The position numbers and the translations under genes were made by a program. Below the pieces are notes generated by a model, which was given only the letters and a program-made list of their open reading frames with translations, did no database searches and was not told the DNA's origin. Shown here piece after piece: positions 17,047 through 27,833 of a DNA stretch of 64,000 bases (within the stretch, counting starts at the first letter, position 1; every line of letters starts with the position of its first letter). The stretch comes from Planktomarina sp. (GTDB lineage Bacteria > Pseudomonadota > Alphaproteobacteria > Rhodobacterales > Rhodobacteraceae): positions 76,189 to 140,188 of the forward strand of contig JAHDBC010000001.1 in NCBI GenBank assembly GCA_020630595.1, in the 5' to 3' direction.

Positions 17047-18578
17047 TCGGCAGGCACCCGTGTCACATCGGGGATCAGCTTGCCCAGCACTTCGGCGGCT
17101 GACACAACCCCCGGCACCCCTGCGCCCGGATGCGTTCCGGCGCCAACCAGATACAGGCCCTTGGCCTCTTCGCTTACGTTGTGCGGGCGGAACCAGGCCG
17201 ACTGCAGTATCCGTGGTTCGATGCTGAATCCGGCCCCCGCGGGGGACAGATAGCGGCTTTCGAAATCTTCGGGCGTGAACATCATTTCTGCGCTGATGTG
17301 ATCTTCGAACCCTGGCATCATGTCATTTACGACCTTGGCCACTTTTTGGCGGTAGCTGTCTTTGACCACGTCCCAGTTCACGGGGAATTCGCCGCCAATA
17401 TGCGGCACTGGCGACAGGACATAGAACGTATCGTCGCCGTCCGGCGCAACAGTGGGATCCGTTACGGACGGGCGATGCACATACAGGCTGAAATCATCCG
17501 CAAGGTGTTCGTGCATAAAGATATCTTTCAACAGGCCCTGATATCGCGGCCCGTTGACGATCGTGTGGTGCCCCACATCTGCCCATTTGCCCTTTGTGCC
17601 TTTGGTCCCGAAATACCAAACGAACAGACCCATCGACAGGCGGGTCTTATCCAGCTTGCGGTCAGTCCAACGTTTCTTGGGGTGGTTGCGCAACAAATGG
17701 CGATAGGTGAACCCCGCATCCGCGTTTGACACAACGATGTCAGCACGCATGATTTCGCCCGTTTCCAACCGGACCCCTGCGGCAGCGCCGTCTTTGATCA
17801 GTATTTCATCGACAGTTGAATTCATCCGCATCAAACCGCCCTGATCTTCGATCACGTTGACCATCTGGCGGGCAATTTCCTGAACCCCGCCCATGGCATA
17901 ATGGACGCCGAATTCCTTTTCCAGATGACTGACCAGAATATACATGCTGGTCACGTGCAACGGGTCGCCACCGATAAACAGAGGATGAAAGGAAAACGCC
18001 ATTTGCAGGCGCGGGTCTTTGAACCGTCGCTTGGCGTGTTGGTAAACCGACCGATCCGCCCGCAGCATACCGAACCGGGGCAACACCTTTACCAGATCCC
18101 ACAGTTTGTGCATGGGACGGCGACCCAAATCTTCGAACCCGAACCAATAGCGTTCTTCGCTATCTACCAGAAACTTGCGATATCCTTTGACATCCCCGGG
18201 CGACAATTGACGCACCTGTTCTTCGACGGCGTCTTCGTCGCCCGACATCACAAACTTGGACCCATCCGGCCAACGGATTTCATAGAATGGGTCCAACGCA
18301 CGCAAATCCACATCATCGCGGAAATTGCGCCCGCAGGCGGCCCATAAATCTTCGAATGTCTGGGGCACCGTTACAATTGTCGGACCCAGATCGAATCGGT
18401 GGCCGTTCTGGGTGATTGATGACCCCCGACCACCCGGTTCATCCAGCCGATCAATCACCGTAACCCGGTATCCCTTGGCACCAAGTCGCATGGCACCGGC
18501 CAAACCACCCAAACCCGCGCCAATCACAATTGCATGGGGCTGTGTGGCCCCGCCAAGGGTTGGATCAAGTCGTGTCAT
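17043..18578 (-). CDS. crtI: Phytoene desaturase
   Basis: FAD-dependent desaturase that introduces double bonds into phytoene to give neurosporene or lycopene. 511 residues from the ATG at 18578, which has AAGGAA upstream; the frame is open further up, but that part would run through the promoter and both PpsR sites. The N-terminal FAD fold VIGAGLGGLAGAMRL (about 19-33) and the C-terminal GAGTHPGAGVPG (about 478-489) are clear. It heads crtI-crtB-tspO, divergent from crtA. Confidence 0.97.
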   Translation of the reverse strand: MTRLDPTLGGATQPHAIVIGAGLGGLAGAMRLGAKGYRVTVIDRLDEPGGRGSSITQNGHRFDLGPTIVTVPQTFEDLWAACGRNFRDDVDLRALDPFYEIRWPDGSKFVMSGDEDAVEEQVRQLSPGDVKGYRKFLVDSEERYWFGFEDLGRRPMHKLWDLVKVLPRFGMLRADRSVYQHAKRRFKDPRLQMAFSFHPLFIGGDPLHVTSMYILVSHLEKEFGVHYAMGGVQEIARQMVNVIEDQGGLMRMNSTVDEILIKDGAAAGVRLETGEIMRADIVVSNADAGFTYRHLLRNHPKKRWTDRKLDKTRLSMGLFVWYFGTKGTKGKWADVGHHTIVNGPRYQGLLKDIFMHEHLADDFSLYVHRPSVTDPTVAPDGDDTFYVLSPVPHIGGEFPVNWDVVKDSYRQKVAKVVNDMMPGFEDHISAEMMFTPEDFESRYLSPAGAGFSIEPRILQSAWFRPHNVSEEAKGLYLVGAGTHPGAGVPGVVSAAEVLGKLIPDVTRVPAE

Positions 18579-18597
18579 GGGGCGGATTCCTTTTGAC

Positions 18598-18615
18598 TGT
18601 CTAGTAAAGTTTACA
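18598..18615. promoter_or_regulatory. PpsR/CrtJ operator, crtI side
   Basis: TGT-CTAGTAAAGTTT-ACA, exact TGT-N12-ACA, 20 bases upstream of the crtI start in the crtI/crtA divergent region. Confidence 0.83.
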
Positions 18616-18663
18616 TTTAGATAGACGTGAAAGCCACTGTGTCTTTTATTTATTTTGAAAATA

Positions 18664-18681
18664 TGTAAGCCTAGATTGACA
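18664..18681. promoter_or_regulatory. PpsR/CrtJ operator, crtA side
   Basis: TGT-AAGCCTAGATTG-ACA, exact TGT-N12-ACA, 20 bases before the crtA start, 48 bases from the crtI-side copy. Between them is an AT-rich stretch that likely holds both promoters. Confidence 0.83.
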
Positions 18682-18701
18682 ACCAAAGGGACCCGCAACC
18701 C

Positions 18702-19412
18702 GTGCCGCAGACCGTCAGCCTGTCTTTCTTTCGTTTTGACACCGCGTTTTCGCGGGCTTGGGCGTTTGCGATGATGGGGTTGGCGCGGCCTGCCATGGCA
18801 CGCGTTCCCGGAATCGGGTTCTGGAAATTGTGCGGTTCCGGCACAGGCGAAGGGTTCACACCCCTGCCAAACATCAGCGTCTATGCGATCCTTGCGGTCT
18901 GGCCGGATGAAGACACGGCGCGCGCACAAACATCAGATGCGGCCGTGTATAAACGGTATCAGTCCAAAGCGGGTGAACATTGGACGGTCTTTCTGACCCC
19001 ATCGCAGGCGCGGGGGGAATGGTCTGGTCAGGCCCCGTTCACAGTTGCGGATGTGGAATTGGATGGCCCTTTGGCTGCATTGACGCGGGCGACGATAAAA
19101 CCGTCCATCATGCAACGATTTTGGGGGCGTGTGCCATCGATCAGCAAGGTGATCGGATCAGACCCCAATGTCGCCTTCAAGATCGGGATCGGAGAGATCC
19201 CGTGGTTCCATCAGGTCACATTTTCCATATGGCCCAACGCCGCCGCCATGGCCCGGTTTGCCCGGGGGGACGGCCCCCACGGCCAGGCGATCAAAGCTGT
19301 GCGTGACGGCGCATGGTTCAAAGAAGAACTTTATGCCCGGTTTGCCATCGTTGGCGATGCGGGCACCTGGGGCGGTGAAAGCCCCCTTTCCAAACTGCAG
19401 GTGCAGACATGA
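18702..19412 (+). CDS. crtA: Spheroidene monooxygenase
   Basis: Heme-containing monooxygenase that oxidises spheroidene to spheroidenone with oxygen, the last step of the pathway and the main carotenoid form in air. 236 residues. The blocks RVPGIGFWKLCGSGTGEGF (about 34-52) and KIGIGEIPWFHQVTFSIW (about 161-178) are typical. The start is a GTG at 18702 with AAAGGG about 11 bases upstream. It heads crtA-bchI-bchD-bchO and overlaps bchI by ATGA. Confidence 0.95.
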   Translation: MPQTVSLSFFRFDTAFSRAWAFAMMGLARPAMARVPGIGFWKLCGSGTGEGFTPLPNISVYAILAVWPDEDTARAQTSDAAVYKRYQSKAGEHWTVFLTPSQARGEWSGQAPFTVADVELDGPLAALTRATIKPSIMQRFWGRVPSISKVIGSDPNVAFKIGIGEIPWFHQVTFSIWPNAAAMARFARGDGPHGQAIKAVRDGAWFKEELYARFAIVGDAGTWGGESPLSKLQVQT

Positions 19413-20413
19413 AAACGCCCTTTCCTTTTTCCGCCATTGTCGGACAGGACGACATGAAACTGGCTATGGTGCTTACGGCCATCGACCCCGGCATCGGGGG
19501 GGTATTGGTGTTTGGCGATCGTGGCACAGGGAAATCCACAGCCGTGCGCGGATTGGCTGCATTGCTGCCGCCGATCATGGCCGTGGACGGATGCCCTGTA
19601 AATTCCGCTGACACCGCAGATGTTCCCGATTGGTGGACAGGTGCCACCGGCGACATGATCGAAAAACCAACCCCTGTGATCGACCTGCCGCTTGGTGCGA
19701 CAGAAGACCGTGTCGTTGGCGCGCTGGATATCGAAAAAGCGCTGGCCAAGGGGGAAAAGGCATTCGAACCCGGTTTGCTGGCCCGGGCGAACCGGGGGTA
19801 TCTTTACATCGACGAATGCAACCTGCTGGAAGATCACATTGTTGATCTGCTTTTGGATGTGGCGCAATCGGGCGAAAACCTTGTCGAACGCGAAGGGCTA
19901 TCAATCCGGCATGATGCACGTTTTGTGTTGGTCGGATCAGGCAACCCGGAAGAAGGTGAATTGCGCCCGCAACTTTTGGATCGGTTTGGCCTGTCCGTCG
20001 ATGTGACCAGCCCACAAGACATCGAAACACGGGTCGAAGTCATCAAACGCCGGGACCGTTATGAAACCGATCGCGCCGCGTTTATGGATGCCTGGGCCGG
20101 CGAAGACGCCAAAATCCGTGCTGCCATTCTGGCAGGCCGCGACCAACTGGCCAAAGTGGCCACCCCGGCCAAAGCACTGGAAACCTGTGCGCAGCTGTGC
20201 ATCGCGTTGGGATCAGACGGTCTGCGCGGTGAACTGACATTGCTGCGCACGGCCCGCGCGCTGGCCGCATACGAAGGGGCCGGGTCAATCACCACAGATC
20301 ACATCAAGCGCATCGCACCATCCGCCCTGCGCCACCGTCTGCGCCGCGACCCATTGGACGAAGCCGGATCAGGCGCGCGCGTGATGCGCGTGGTGGAAGA
20401 GGTTTTGGGGTGA
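19409..20413 (+). CDS. bchI: Magnesium chelatase ATPase subunit I
   Basis: AAA+ ATPase of the BchI-D-H chelatase that puts Mg into protoporphyrin IX. 334 residues. Walker A GDRGTGKST (about 33-41) and Walker B LYIDECNLL (about 131-139) are seen. It overlaps crtA upstream and bchD downstream by four bases on each side, so the transcript links the last carotenoid step with Mg insertion. The large subunit bchH is not in the window. Confidence 0.98.
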   Translation: MKTPFPFSAIVGQDDMKLAMVLTAIDPGIGGVLVFGDRGTGKSTAVRGLAALLPPIMAVDGCPVNSADTADVPDWWTGATGDMIEKPTPVIDLPLGATEDRVVGALDIEKALAKGEKAFEPGLLARANRGYLYIDECNLLEDHIVDLLLDVAQSGENLVEREGLSIRHDARFVLVGSGNPEEGELRPQLLDRFGLSVDVTSPQDIETRVEVIKRRDRYETDRAAFMDAWAGEDAKIRAAILAGRDQLAKVATPAKALETCAQLCIALGSDGLRGELTLLRTARALAAYEGAGSITTDHIKRIAPSALRHRLRRDPLDEAGSGARVMRVVEEVLG

Positions 20414-22071
20414 CCCACCCCACGTGGGATCAGGCCAGTTTGGCGCTGCGCCTTTTGGCGCTTGATCCCGTGGGATTGGGCGGTGTCTGGGTGCGGGCCC
20501 GGTCCGGCCCGGTGCGGGATCGGTTTCTGGATGCCGTATCCAATCTGCCCGGCGCACAAACCAAAATTCCCGCAACCGCAACGGACGATGCACTGTTTGG
20601 CGGGCTGGATCTGGCACAAACGTTAGACCGGGGGCACACCGTTCGAACCACGGGTCTATTAGCCCGGGAAGGGGTTTGGCTTTTGACCATGGCCGAACGC
20701 ATTCCATCGGATTTGGCGGGGCGCATCACGCTGGCGATGGACGATGGAACGAAAGCCACCGTAGTCGCATTGGACGAAGGGGTTGATGACGAAATTCTGC
20801 CACCCGGCATTACGGATCGTCTTGCTTTTCATCTGGACCTCGAAGGGCTGCGATTGGCGGAAACGGCGACGATTCCCCTGCAACAGGGTCACATTTTGGA
20901 CATTTGCACCCCGGATGATATTGCCCAGACCATCACATCGATTGCCACACAATTCGGGATCACCAGTGCGCGGGCGATCCTGTTCACACTGCGGGCGGCA
21001 CGCGCCCACGCCGCCCTGCACCAGCGCGACACTGTGGACGATGCTGATGTAATGGCGGCCGCCGGGCTGGTGTTGGCCCCACGCGCAACACAAGTGCCAA
21101 CAGTGGAAGAAGACGATCCCGTCGATACACCGCCACCGCCCGACGCAACTGAACCGGATGGCGATCAGGGTAAGGGCAACCAAGACGATTTGACCATCCC
21201 CGAAGATATCCTGCTGGAAGCAGTGAAAGCTGCGCTGCCCGCGGATCTTTTGGCCCAAGTCGCAGCCCGCAACCATCGCGTTGCCAACGGCGGCGGCAGC
21301 GGATCCGGTGACAGGCAAAAGGGCAACCGCCGGGGCCGGCCCCTTGCCCCCCGGCAAGGCCGATTTGATGGACGGGCGCGGCTGGATCTGGTTGCGACAC
21401 TTCGGGCAGCGGCCCCTTGGCAGATGGTCCGCAAACGAACTGCAAAGACCCAGCGCCCGATCCATATCCGATCAACAGATCTGCGGTTCAAGCGGTTCGA
21501 AGACCAATCCGACCGCCTGTTGATTTTCACCGTCGATGCGTCCGGGTCTGCTGCAATCGCACGTTTGGCAGAAGCGAAAGGCGCGGTCGAACTTTTGCTG
21601 GCCGAAGCATACGCCCGACGGGATCATGTGTCGCTTGTCGCATTTCGCGGGAACGGGGCAGAACTTCTTCTTCCGCCGACGCGGTCATTGGTGCAGACCA
21701 AGCGGCGGTTGGCGTCATTGGCAGGCGGCGGTGGCACCCCACTGGCCGCAGGACTTAAAACCGCGATGGACGTCGCCCGTTCCGCCAAGGGCAAGGGCCT
21801 GACGCCCACCGTCGCCCTGTTGACAGATGGTCGGGCCAACATCGCGCTGGATGGGACAGCCAATCGCGCCCAAGCGGCTGCCGATGCCCAGCGCATGGCG
21901 CAACAAGCGCAGTCAGAATCCATTCAGGGGCTGGTGATCGATGTGTCCAAGCGCCCCGAAAAGGCGTTGCAATCGTTGGCCAGCCATCTGGCTGCGCCCT
22001 ACATCCCCCTGCCTCGCGCAGATGCCAAACGCCTGTCGCAAGCCGTTTCGGCCAGTTTGGACGCGATGTAA
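20410..22071 (+). CDS. bchD: Magnesium chelatase subunit D
   Basis: Platform subunit of magnesium chelatase. 553 residues in three parts: an N-terminal AAA-like domain with weak Walker motifs (1-210), an acidic Pro-rich linker (about 230-270, PPPPDATEPDGDQGKG), and a C-terminal von Willebrand A domain with the metal-site motifs DASGS (about 376) and LTDGRANIAL (about 475). The start is a GTG at 20410 overlapping the bchI stop. Confidence 0.97.
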   Translation: MTHPTWDQASLALRLLALDPVGLGGVWVRARSGPVRDRFLDAVSNLPGAQTKIPATATDDALFGGLDLAQTLDRGHTVRTTGLLAREGVWLLTMAERIPSDLAGRITLAMDDGTKATVVALDEGVDDEILPPGITDRLAFHLDLEGLRLAETATIPLQQGHILDICTPDDIAQTITSIATQFGITSARAILFTLRAARAHAALHQRDTVDDADVMAAAGLVLAPRATQVPTVEEDDPVDTPPPPDATEPDGDQGKGNQDDLTIPEDILLEAVKAALPADLLAQVAARNHRVANGGGSGSGDRQKGNRRGRPLAPRQGRFDGRARLDLVATLRAAAPWQMVRKRTAKTQRPIHIRSTDLRFKRFEDQSDRLLIFTVDASGSAAIARLAEAKGAVELLLAEAYARRDHVSLVAFRGNGAELLLPPTRSLVQTKRRLASLAGGGGTPLAAGLKTAMDVARSAKGKGLTPTVALLTDGRANIALDGTANRAQAAADAQRMAQQAQSESIQGLVIDVSKRPEKALQSLASHLAAPYIPLPRADAKRLSQAVSASLDAM

Positions 22072-22937
22072 TGGATTGGGCGCTGGCGCAGGCATGGTGG
22101 CCGCACGCGGATCACAGCCGGTTCATCGTCAGCGGCGGCACCACCTGGCATGTCCAACAAATGGGTGACGGCCCTGATCTTGTGTTGATCCACGGCGCTG
22201 GTGGTGCAACGCAAAGCTGGCGCAACCTGATGCCAATCTTGGCGCGCCACTATCGGTGCACCGCGATGGATGTACCGGGGCAGGGGCTGTCCAAACCATT
22301 GCCAGGTGGCAGGGCCGATCTGAACACGCTGACCCGTGCGATCAGCGCGCTGATCACGGACCTGAACCTCACGCCCAAGGCGACAGTTGCGCATTCTGCT
22401 GGCGGTGCCATTGCCCTGCGGATGGCCGAAATGGGGGCACCGCAACCCATTGTTGCGATCAACGCCGCCCTGTCAAAATTTGACGGAATCGCCGGGTGGC
22501 TGTTTCCCGTTGCGGCGAAACTGTTGGCCGCATTGCCTTTTGCGCCAGATGTTTTTGCCCGCACGGGGGGGCAACCCGCCAACGTGAAACGCCTGTTGGT
22601 CAACACCGGATCCACCGTCACCGATGAAGGCCTGCATCTGTATGGAAAATTGGCGTCCGATCCGGATCATGTTCGCGGCACGTTGCGCATGATGGCGGAT
22701 TGGGCGCTGGACGGGTTGTTGACACGCTTACCCAACAACCCGGCCCACACCCTGTTCATCGTGGGCGACAAAGATGGGACGGTCCCCCCCGATGTATCCA
22801 TCAAGGCGGCGCGGCGCATGAAGAACGCGCATATTCACCATTTCGAAACACTGGGCCATCTGGCCCATGAAGAAGCGGCAGAAGACGTCGCCCGGGTGAT
22901 TTTGGCCCACCTGAACCAGAAAAAACCCCGCCAATAG
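22071..22937 (+). CDS. bchO: BchO, alpha/beta hydrolase-fold protein of the Mg chelatase operon
   Basis: A 288-residue alpha/beta hydrolase-fold protein that always accompanies bchID in purple bacteria. The oxyanion block HGAGGATQSW is at about 41-50, the nucleophile elbow HSAGG at about 105-109 and the likely catalytic His in GHLAHEE near 263. Its exact role in Mg chelation is not established. TAATG links it to bchD. Its 3' end overlaps the hairpin that terminates the opposing ccrM transcript. It is the last photosynthesis gene in the window. Confidence 0.93.
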   Translation: MDWALAQAWWPHADHSRFIVSGGTTWHVQQMGDGPDLVLIHGAGGATQSWRNLMPILARHYRCTAMDVPGQGLSKPLPGGRADLNTLTRAISALITDLNLTPKATVAHSAGGAIALRMAEMGAPQPIVAINAALSKFDGIAGWLFPVAAKLLAALPFAPDVFARTGGQPANVKRLLVNTGSTVTDEGLHLYGKLASDPDHVRGTLRMMADWALDGLLTRLPNNPAHTLFIVGDKDGTVPPDVSIKAARRMKNAHIHHFETLGHLAHEEAAEDVARVILAHLNQKKPRQ

Positions 22938-22943
22938 GCGGGG
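22920..22943 (-). terminator. Terminator facing ccrM, over the bchO 3' end
   Basis: CCCCGCC-AATA-GGCGGGG at 22926-22943. On the minus strand it is followed by six T, so it ends the leftward ccrM transcript about 85 bases past its stop. It covers the bchO stop codon, so it may also stabilise that message. Confidence 0.8.
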
Positions 22944-23027
22944 CAAAGGTGGTGCACTGCGAGGGCCGCAGGCACAGGCGGTAATCAAATTCTTCTTGTC
23001 CTGATTGGTCTTGGGACTGCGTTTTCG

Positions 23028-24859
<1,832 letters not shown>

Positions 24860-24889
24860 GCGACTGCCTAGCCTGCAAGACCAGAAAGA

Positions 24890-24930
24890 AAAAGGGGGGC
24901 GGGTCCCATGTCCATACCCCGCCCCCCTTT
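24890..24930. terminator. Strong bidirectional terminator hairpin
   Basis: GGGGGGCGGG and CCCCGCCCCCC flank a 13-base loop, with five A before and four T after on the plus strand. On the minus strand it ends the transcript of the secreted-protein gene at 24965 before it enters rnhB. Confidence 0.8.
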
Positions 24931-24964
24931 TCATCAGCCGACCCTGTTTGGATCGGGTAGATTC

Positions 24965-25423
24965 TTATTCGATGCTGTATCCCGCACGCCGCAAACAGCG
25001 GGGGCGGTACCCGCGGCGGCGTTCCCCTTGGGTTGTGCGCACGCGGCTGAAACAATGATCGGGCAGATTGACCAAGGTTGCATGGACTGTCGTCCGGCTC
25101 AGGCATCGTTGCAGCATCAGGCGCACCCGGCCATGGGGGGTATCCAGCCGGCGGATACAGTCCGCCGACAGCGCCGCCCGATTGCGGGGTGTAGTGCGGT
25201 TCCGCTGGGGCTGGGGTTGCGGCAGCACAAGGTTGTTGCGTGTGTGCGGGTTTTGCGCTGATCGGTCGTCATCTTTGCGGTGCTTCAAGGCCAGACCAAC
25301 AATCGCGGCAATCGCCACGCCCAAGGCAATCTGTTCCCCCGTGGACCGTTGTGTTTGGGCCTGCGCGGGCGGGGTCAGGGCCATGGCAACAGCCGTTGCC
25401 GTAATCAGAAGAATTGCTTTCAT
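24965..25423 (-). CDS. Secreted Arg-rich protein of unknown function
   Basis: A 152-residue protein from the ATG at 25423, which has GAAAGG upstream. Residues 1-23 are a Sec signal peptide with a clear AQAQ cleavage region. A Gly/Ala-rich hydrophobic stretch (about 31-46) is followed by charged KHRKDDD, and the C-terminal part is rich in Arg with four Cys, which may form disulfides in the periplasm. I do not recognise the family. It stands alone, divergent from the gene at 25561. Confidence 0.7.
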   Translation of the reverse strand: MKAILLITATAVAMALTPPAQAQTQRSTGEQIALGVAIAAIVGLALKHRKDDDRSAQNPHTRNNLVLPQPQPQRNRTTPRNRAALSADCIRRLDTPHGRVRLMLQRCLSRTTVHATLVNLPDHCFSRVRTTQGERRRGYRPRCLRRAGYSIE

Positions 25424-25560
25424 GTCTGCACCTTTCGTTGAAGCGGGATCTGGTCCAACGGTGCGGCAACGGTGCAAAATCGCGCAATAACGCCGGCGTG
25501 TTATTGGATAACGGCGCACAGTTCTTGCCTGTCAGGGTGCGACGTTCATAGTATCCCCCC

Positions 25561-25836
25561 ATGAAACTGATTTCTTTGATCGCCCTTGGGGCCATGTGTG
25601 CCAGTTCGGCGTCAGCCGGATGTTTTGTGGAATATAAAGCCAAACAGGACGACCCTTTGGTGCTGCACTATGGGTTTTTGGAACTTCCTGCGCCCTGCCC
25701 CGACGATCCGATACCAGCAACGGCAGACCGGCTGTTGGCAGCGGGCTGGACCCTGTTGACCGTTCAATCCGCCGCAGAGACGGATCCAACCCCAGAACAA
25801 AAGGAAAATGCCGGTGACAACTTCCTTAGGTACTGA
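25561..25836 (+). CDS. Small secreted protein of unknown function
   Basis: A 91-residue protein with a Sec signal peptide (MKLISLIALGAMCASSASAG) and a mature part of about 71 residues with two Cys (positions 21 and 46) that could pair. No known motif. The ribosome site is poor (only a C-rich run before ATG), so expression may be low. It overlaps the next gene by 29 bases, which suggests coupled translation with the membrane winged-helix protein. Confidence 0.65.
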   Translation: MKLISLIALGAMCASSASAGCFVEYKAKQDDPLVLHYGFLELPAPCPDDPIPATADRLLAAGWTLLTVQSAAETDPTPEQKENAGDNFLRY

Positions 25837-26512
25837 CACCGCGCGGGGCTTGGGCCGTGTGATTGCGTTGGGTGTGGCCGCGATCGTGGTTCTGTTGACG
25901 GTGGCGGCGCTGTGGCTGTTCGTGACTTTGCCCGATGGCAATGCATTCAATGACCGTGTGGAACGCATCTTTGTGGAAAATGAAGCGCTGACCGCACAGA
26001 ACGATATTCAGTTTCTGGAAATTCTTGCGCAATCGGGCACTGCTTTTGCGGATACGTTGGCCAGTTACCGGGTCGTTATTTTTGTGCTGTTGTTGTTTGC
26101 CACCGCGCTGTTGGTCGCGACGCTTGTTTTTCTGGTTCTATTGATCGCGTTGAACCGACGTATGGCCCAAGTCGAAGCGTCGGGCATACAGGTCCGGTCT
26201 TTGTATATCAGTCGTGCGCAGAACCTTGTTTTGCTTAACAACATGGAATTCAAACTGACAGATGCCGCCACCGAAACACTGGCCGCATTGGCAGAGGCGC
26301 GAATGGACGGCGACATGCTGTCTGGCGCGGAACTTGAATCGTTGATTTCCGGGCGCCCCACATCCGACTGCGAAGAAGCCGCAGGCGCCACGCGCATCAA
26401 ACGCCTGCGCGATGTATTGGGCAATCAGATGGTAACCCAGCTGTTGATCCGGAACGTGGCACGGCGCGGCTATATGTTGGCCATCGACAAGGACGTGATT
26501 GAACTGACGTAA
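25808..26512 (+). CDS. Membrane-tethered winged-helix protein (OmpR/PhoB-type DNA-binding fold at C-terminus)
   Basis: A 234-residue protein with two strong membrane helices (about 17-41 and 88-115), a 45-residue periplasmic loop between them, and a cytoplasmic C-terminal domain. Residues 132-228 read like an OmpR-type winged helix: an LTDAATETLAAL helix, a recognition-helix region ATRIKRLRDVLG, and the wing NVARRGYML with the usual RGY. There is no receiver domain. Topology is the reverse of ToxR/CadC, which have the DNA-binding part first. Starts at ATG 25808 or GTG 25814 (AAGGA fits GTG better). It overlaps the small secreted protein gene. Function unknown; a membrane-bound transcription factor is inferred. 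Confidence 0.75.
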   Translation: MPVTTSLGTDTARGLGRVIALGVAAIVVLLTVAALWLFVTLPDGNAFNDRVERIFVENEALTAQNDIQFLEILAQSGTAFADTLASYRVVIFVLLLFATALLVATLVFLVLLIALNRRMAQVEASGIQVRSLYISRAQNLVLLNNMEFKLTDAATETLAALAEARMDGDMLSGAELESLISGRPTSDCEEAAGATRIKRLRDVLGNQMVTQLLIRNVARRGYMLAIDKDVIELT

Positions 26513-26575
26513 ATGTCCCACGTTGATCCCCAGAACCGTTAGCGATAACACACCAAGAAAGAAGGGGGCGATGCG

Positions 26576-27505
26576 ATGATTGTTTGTGCAGGCGACTGTT
26601 TGGTTGATTTGATCCAGTCCGGGCGGGATGGTGCAGCCATTAAATTTGATGGCCTGCGCGGCGGATCCACGTACAACACGGCGCTTGCCGCCGCCCGTCA
26701 ATCTGCCCCCACCGGGTTTTTGACGCCCATGTCCACGGATACCCTGGGGCAATTTATGATCGAAGAAATGGCAAATAGCGGTGTGGCGCAATTGATGCCC
26801 CCCACCGACGCGCCAACATCGCTGGCTGTTGTGACCCTGTCTGATGGCATCCCCAGCTATCAGTTCTACCGCCAAGGCGTCGCTGACCGCGCAACAGATC
26901 TGGCCAAAATGCGCAGCCATGCCCCTGCCGATATGACGGTCTTGCATATTTCGTCGCTTGGTCTGGCAGAAGGGCAAGATGCAGACGATCTGGCGGCATT
27001 CTTTGCAGAACAACCCGATACCGTGCTGAAATCGGTGGACCCAAACATCCGGGCCCTGCTGATCCCAGACCGGGCCAGCTATCTGGACCGTCTTTGGAAG
27101 GTCTTGGCGTCCGCAGATGTGATCAAATTGTCAGACGAAGATCTGGAATGGATTTTCGAAACACATGATCTGACAGACGGTTTCCGCCAGCTGATGGAAA
27201 AAACAAATGCGCCGTTGGTCGTTCTGACCATGGGGGAAAAGGGCGCGCGCGCAAATTTCCAGATGAATGACATCCCCGTGCCTGTTGGCACCGCTGACCC
27301 GTTTGTGGACAGCGTCGGCGCGGGTGATACGTTTATGGGGACGATGCTGGCACAGCTTAACGCTGCCGGTGCCGTAACCCGCACATCTGTCGCGGCCCTG
27401 TCTGTGGATCAGGTGACGGCGATTTTGAACACCGCCGCGCGGGCTGCTGCCATAAATTGCAGCCGCAAGGGCTGTAATCCGCCATGGGCGGCAGAGTTAA
27501 AGTAG
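26576..27505 (+). CDS. PfkB-family carbohydrate kinase (fructokinase-like)
   Basis: A 309-residue sugar kinase of the ribokinase/PfkB family, cytosolic. The N-terminal GDCLVDLI block, DPNIR (about 157-161) and the C-terminal signature DSVGAGDTF (about 246-254), with the catalytic Asp at about 252, are all seen. DPNIR plus this length fits fructokinases best, but the substrate cannot be fixed from sequence. AGGGGG lies just before the start. It stands 63 bases after the winged-helix gene. Confidence 0.87.
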   Translation: MIVCAGDCLVDLIQSGRDGAAIKFDGLRGGSTYNTALAAARQSAPTGFLTPMSTDTLGQFMIEEMANSGVAQLMPPTDAPTSLAVVTLSDGIPSYQFYRQGVADRATDLAKMRSHAPADMTVLHISSLGLAEGQDADDLAAFFAEQPDTVLKSVDPNIRALLIPDRASYLDRLWKVLASADVIKLSDEDLEWIFETHDLTDGFRQLMEKTNAPLVVLTMGEKGARANFQMNDIPVPVGTADPFVDSVGAGDTFMGTMLAQLNAAGAVTRTSVAALSVDQVTAILNTAARAAAINCSRKGCNPPWAAELK

Positions 27506-27551
27506 CAAACACCCCAAACTCCGCCTACATATAGAAGCAGGAGGAGATGTC

Positions 27552-27830
27552 ATGGCTTTACCTGTTGCCCCGCTGGCCGGCATTGCATTGCGGTATGGCG
27601 CCGTTGCAGTGGCAACCTACGCCGCCACGCGCACCATTCCGAAATTGCGCCGCAATCAGGACACTGAAGATGTGCTGGATACAGTGGAAGAAGGCATCGA
27701 ACTGCGCCGCGACGCGGAACAGATCAATGGCACCGGCCGCTTTCGGCGGGTTGTCCGACTGGGGCGCAATGGCCCGGGTGTGGAAATCGATGCCACCGCG
27801 CTGACCCGCATCCGCTTCAAAAGGGTTTGA
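27552..27830 (+). CDS. Small conserved protein of unknown function
   Basis: A 92-residue protein with an Ala-rich, weakly hydrophobic start (about 1-27) and a charged second half rich in Arg, Glu and Asp. A very good ribosome site (AGGAGGAG) and GAA-type codon use support it as real. It ends three bases before the glutathione S-transferase gene, so the two are probably one operon. No family recognised. Confidence 0.75.
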   Translation: MALPVAPLAGIALRYGAVAVATYAATRTIPKLRRNQDTEDVLDTVEEGIELRRDAEQINGTGRFRRVVRLGRNGPGVEIDATALTRIRFKRV

Positions 27831-27833
27831 CCC

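Noticed and set aside
18579-18929. N-terminal extension of crtI to 18929
   Set aside because: It would read through both PpsR palindromes and the crtA start. The ATG at 18578 with AAGGAA fits the family start.
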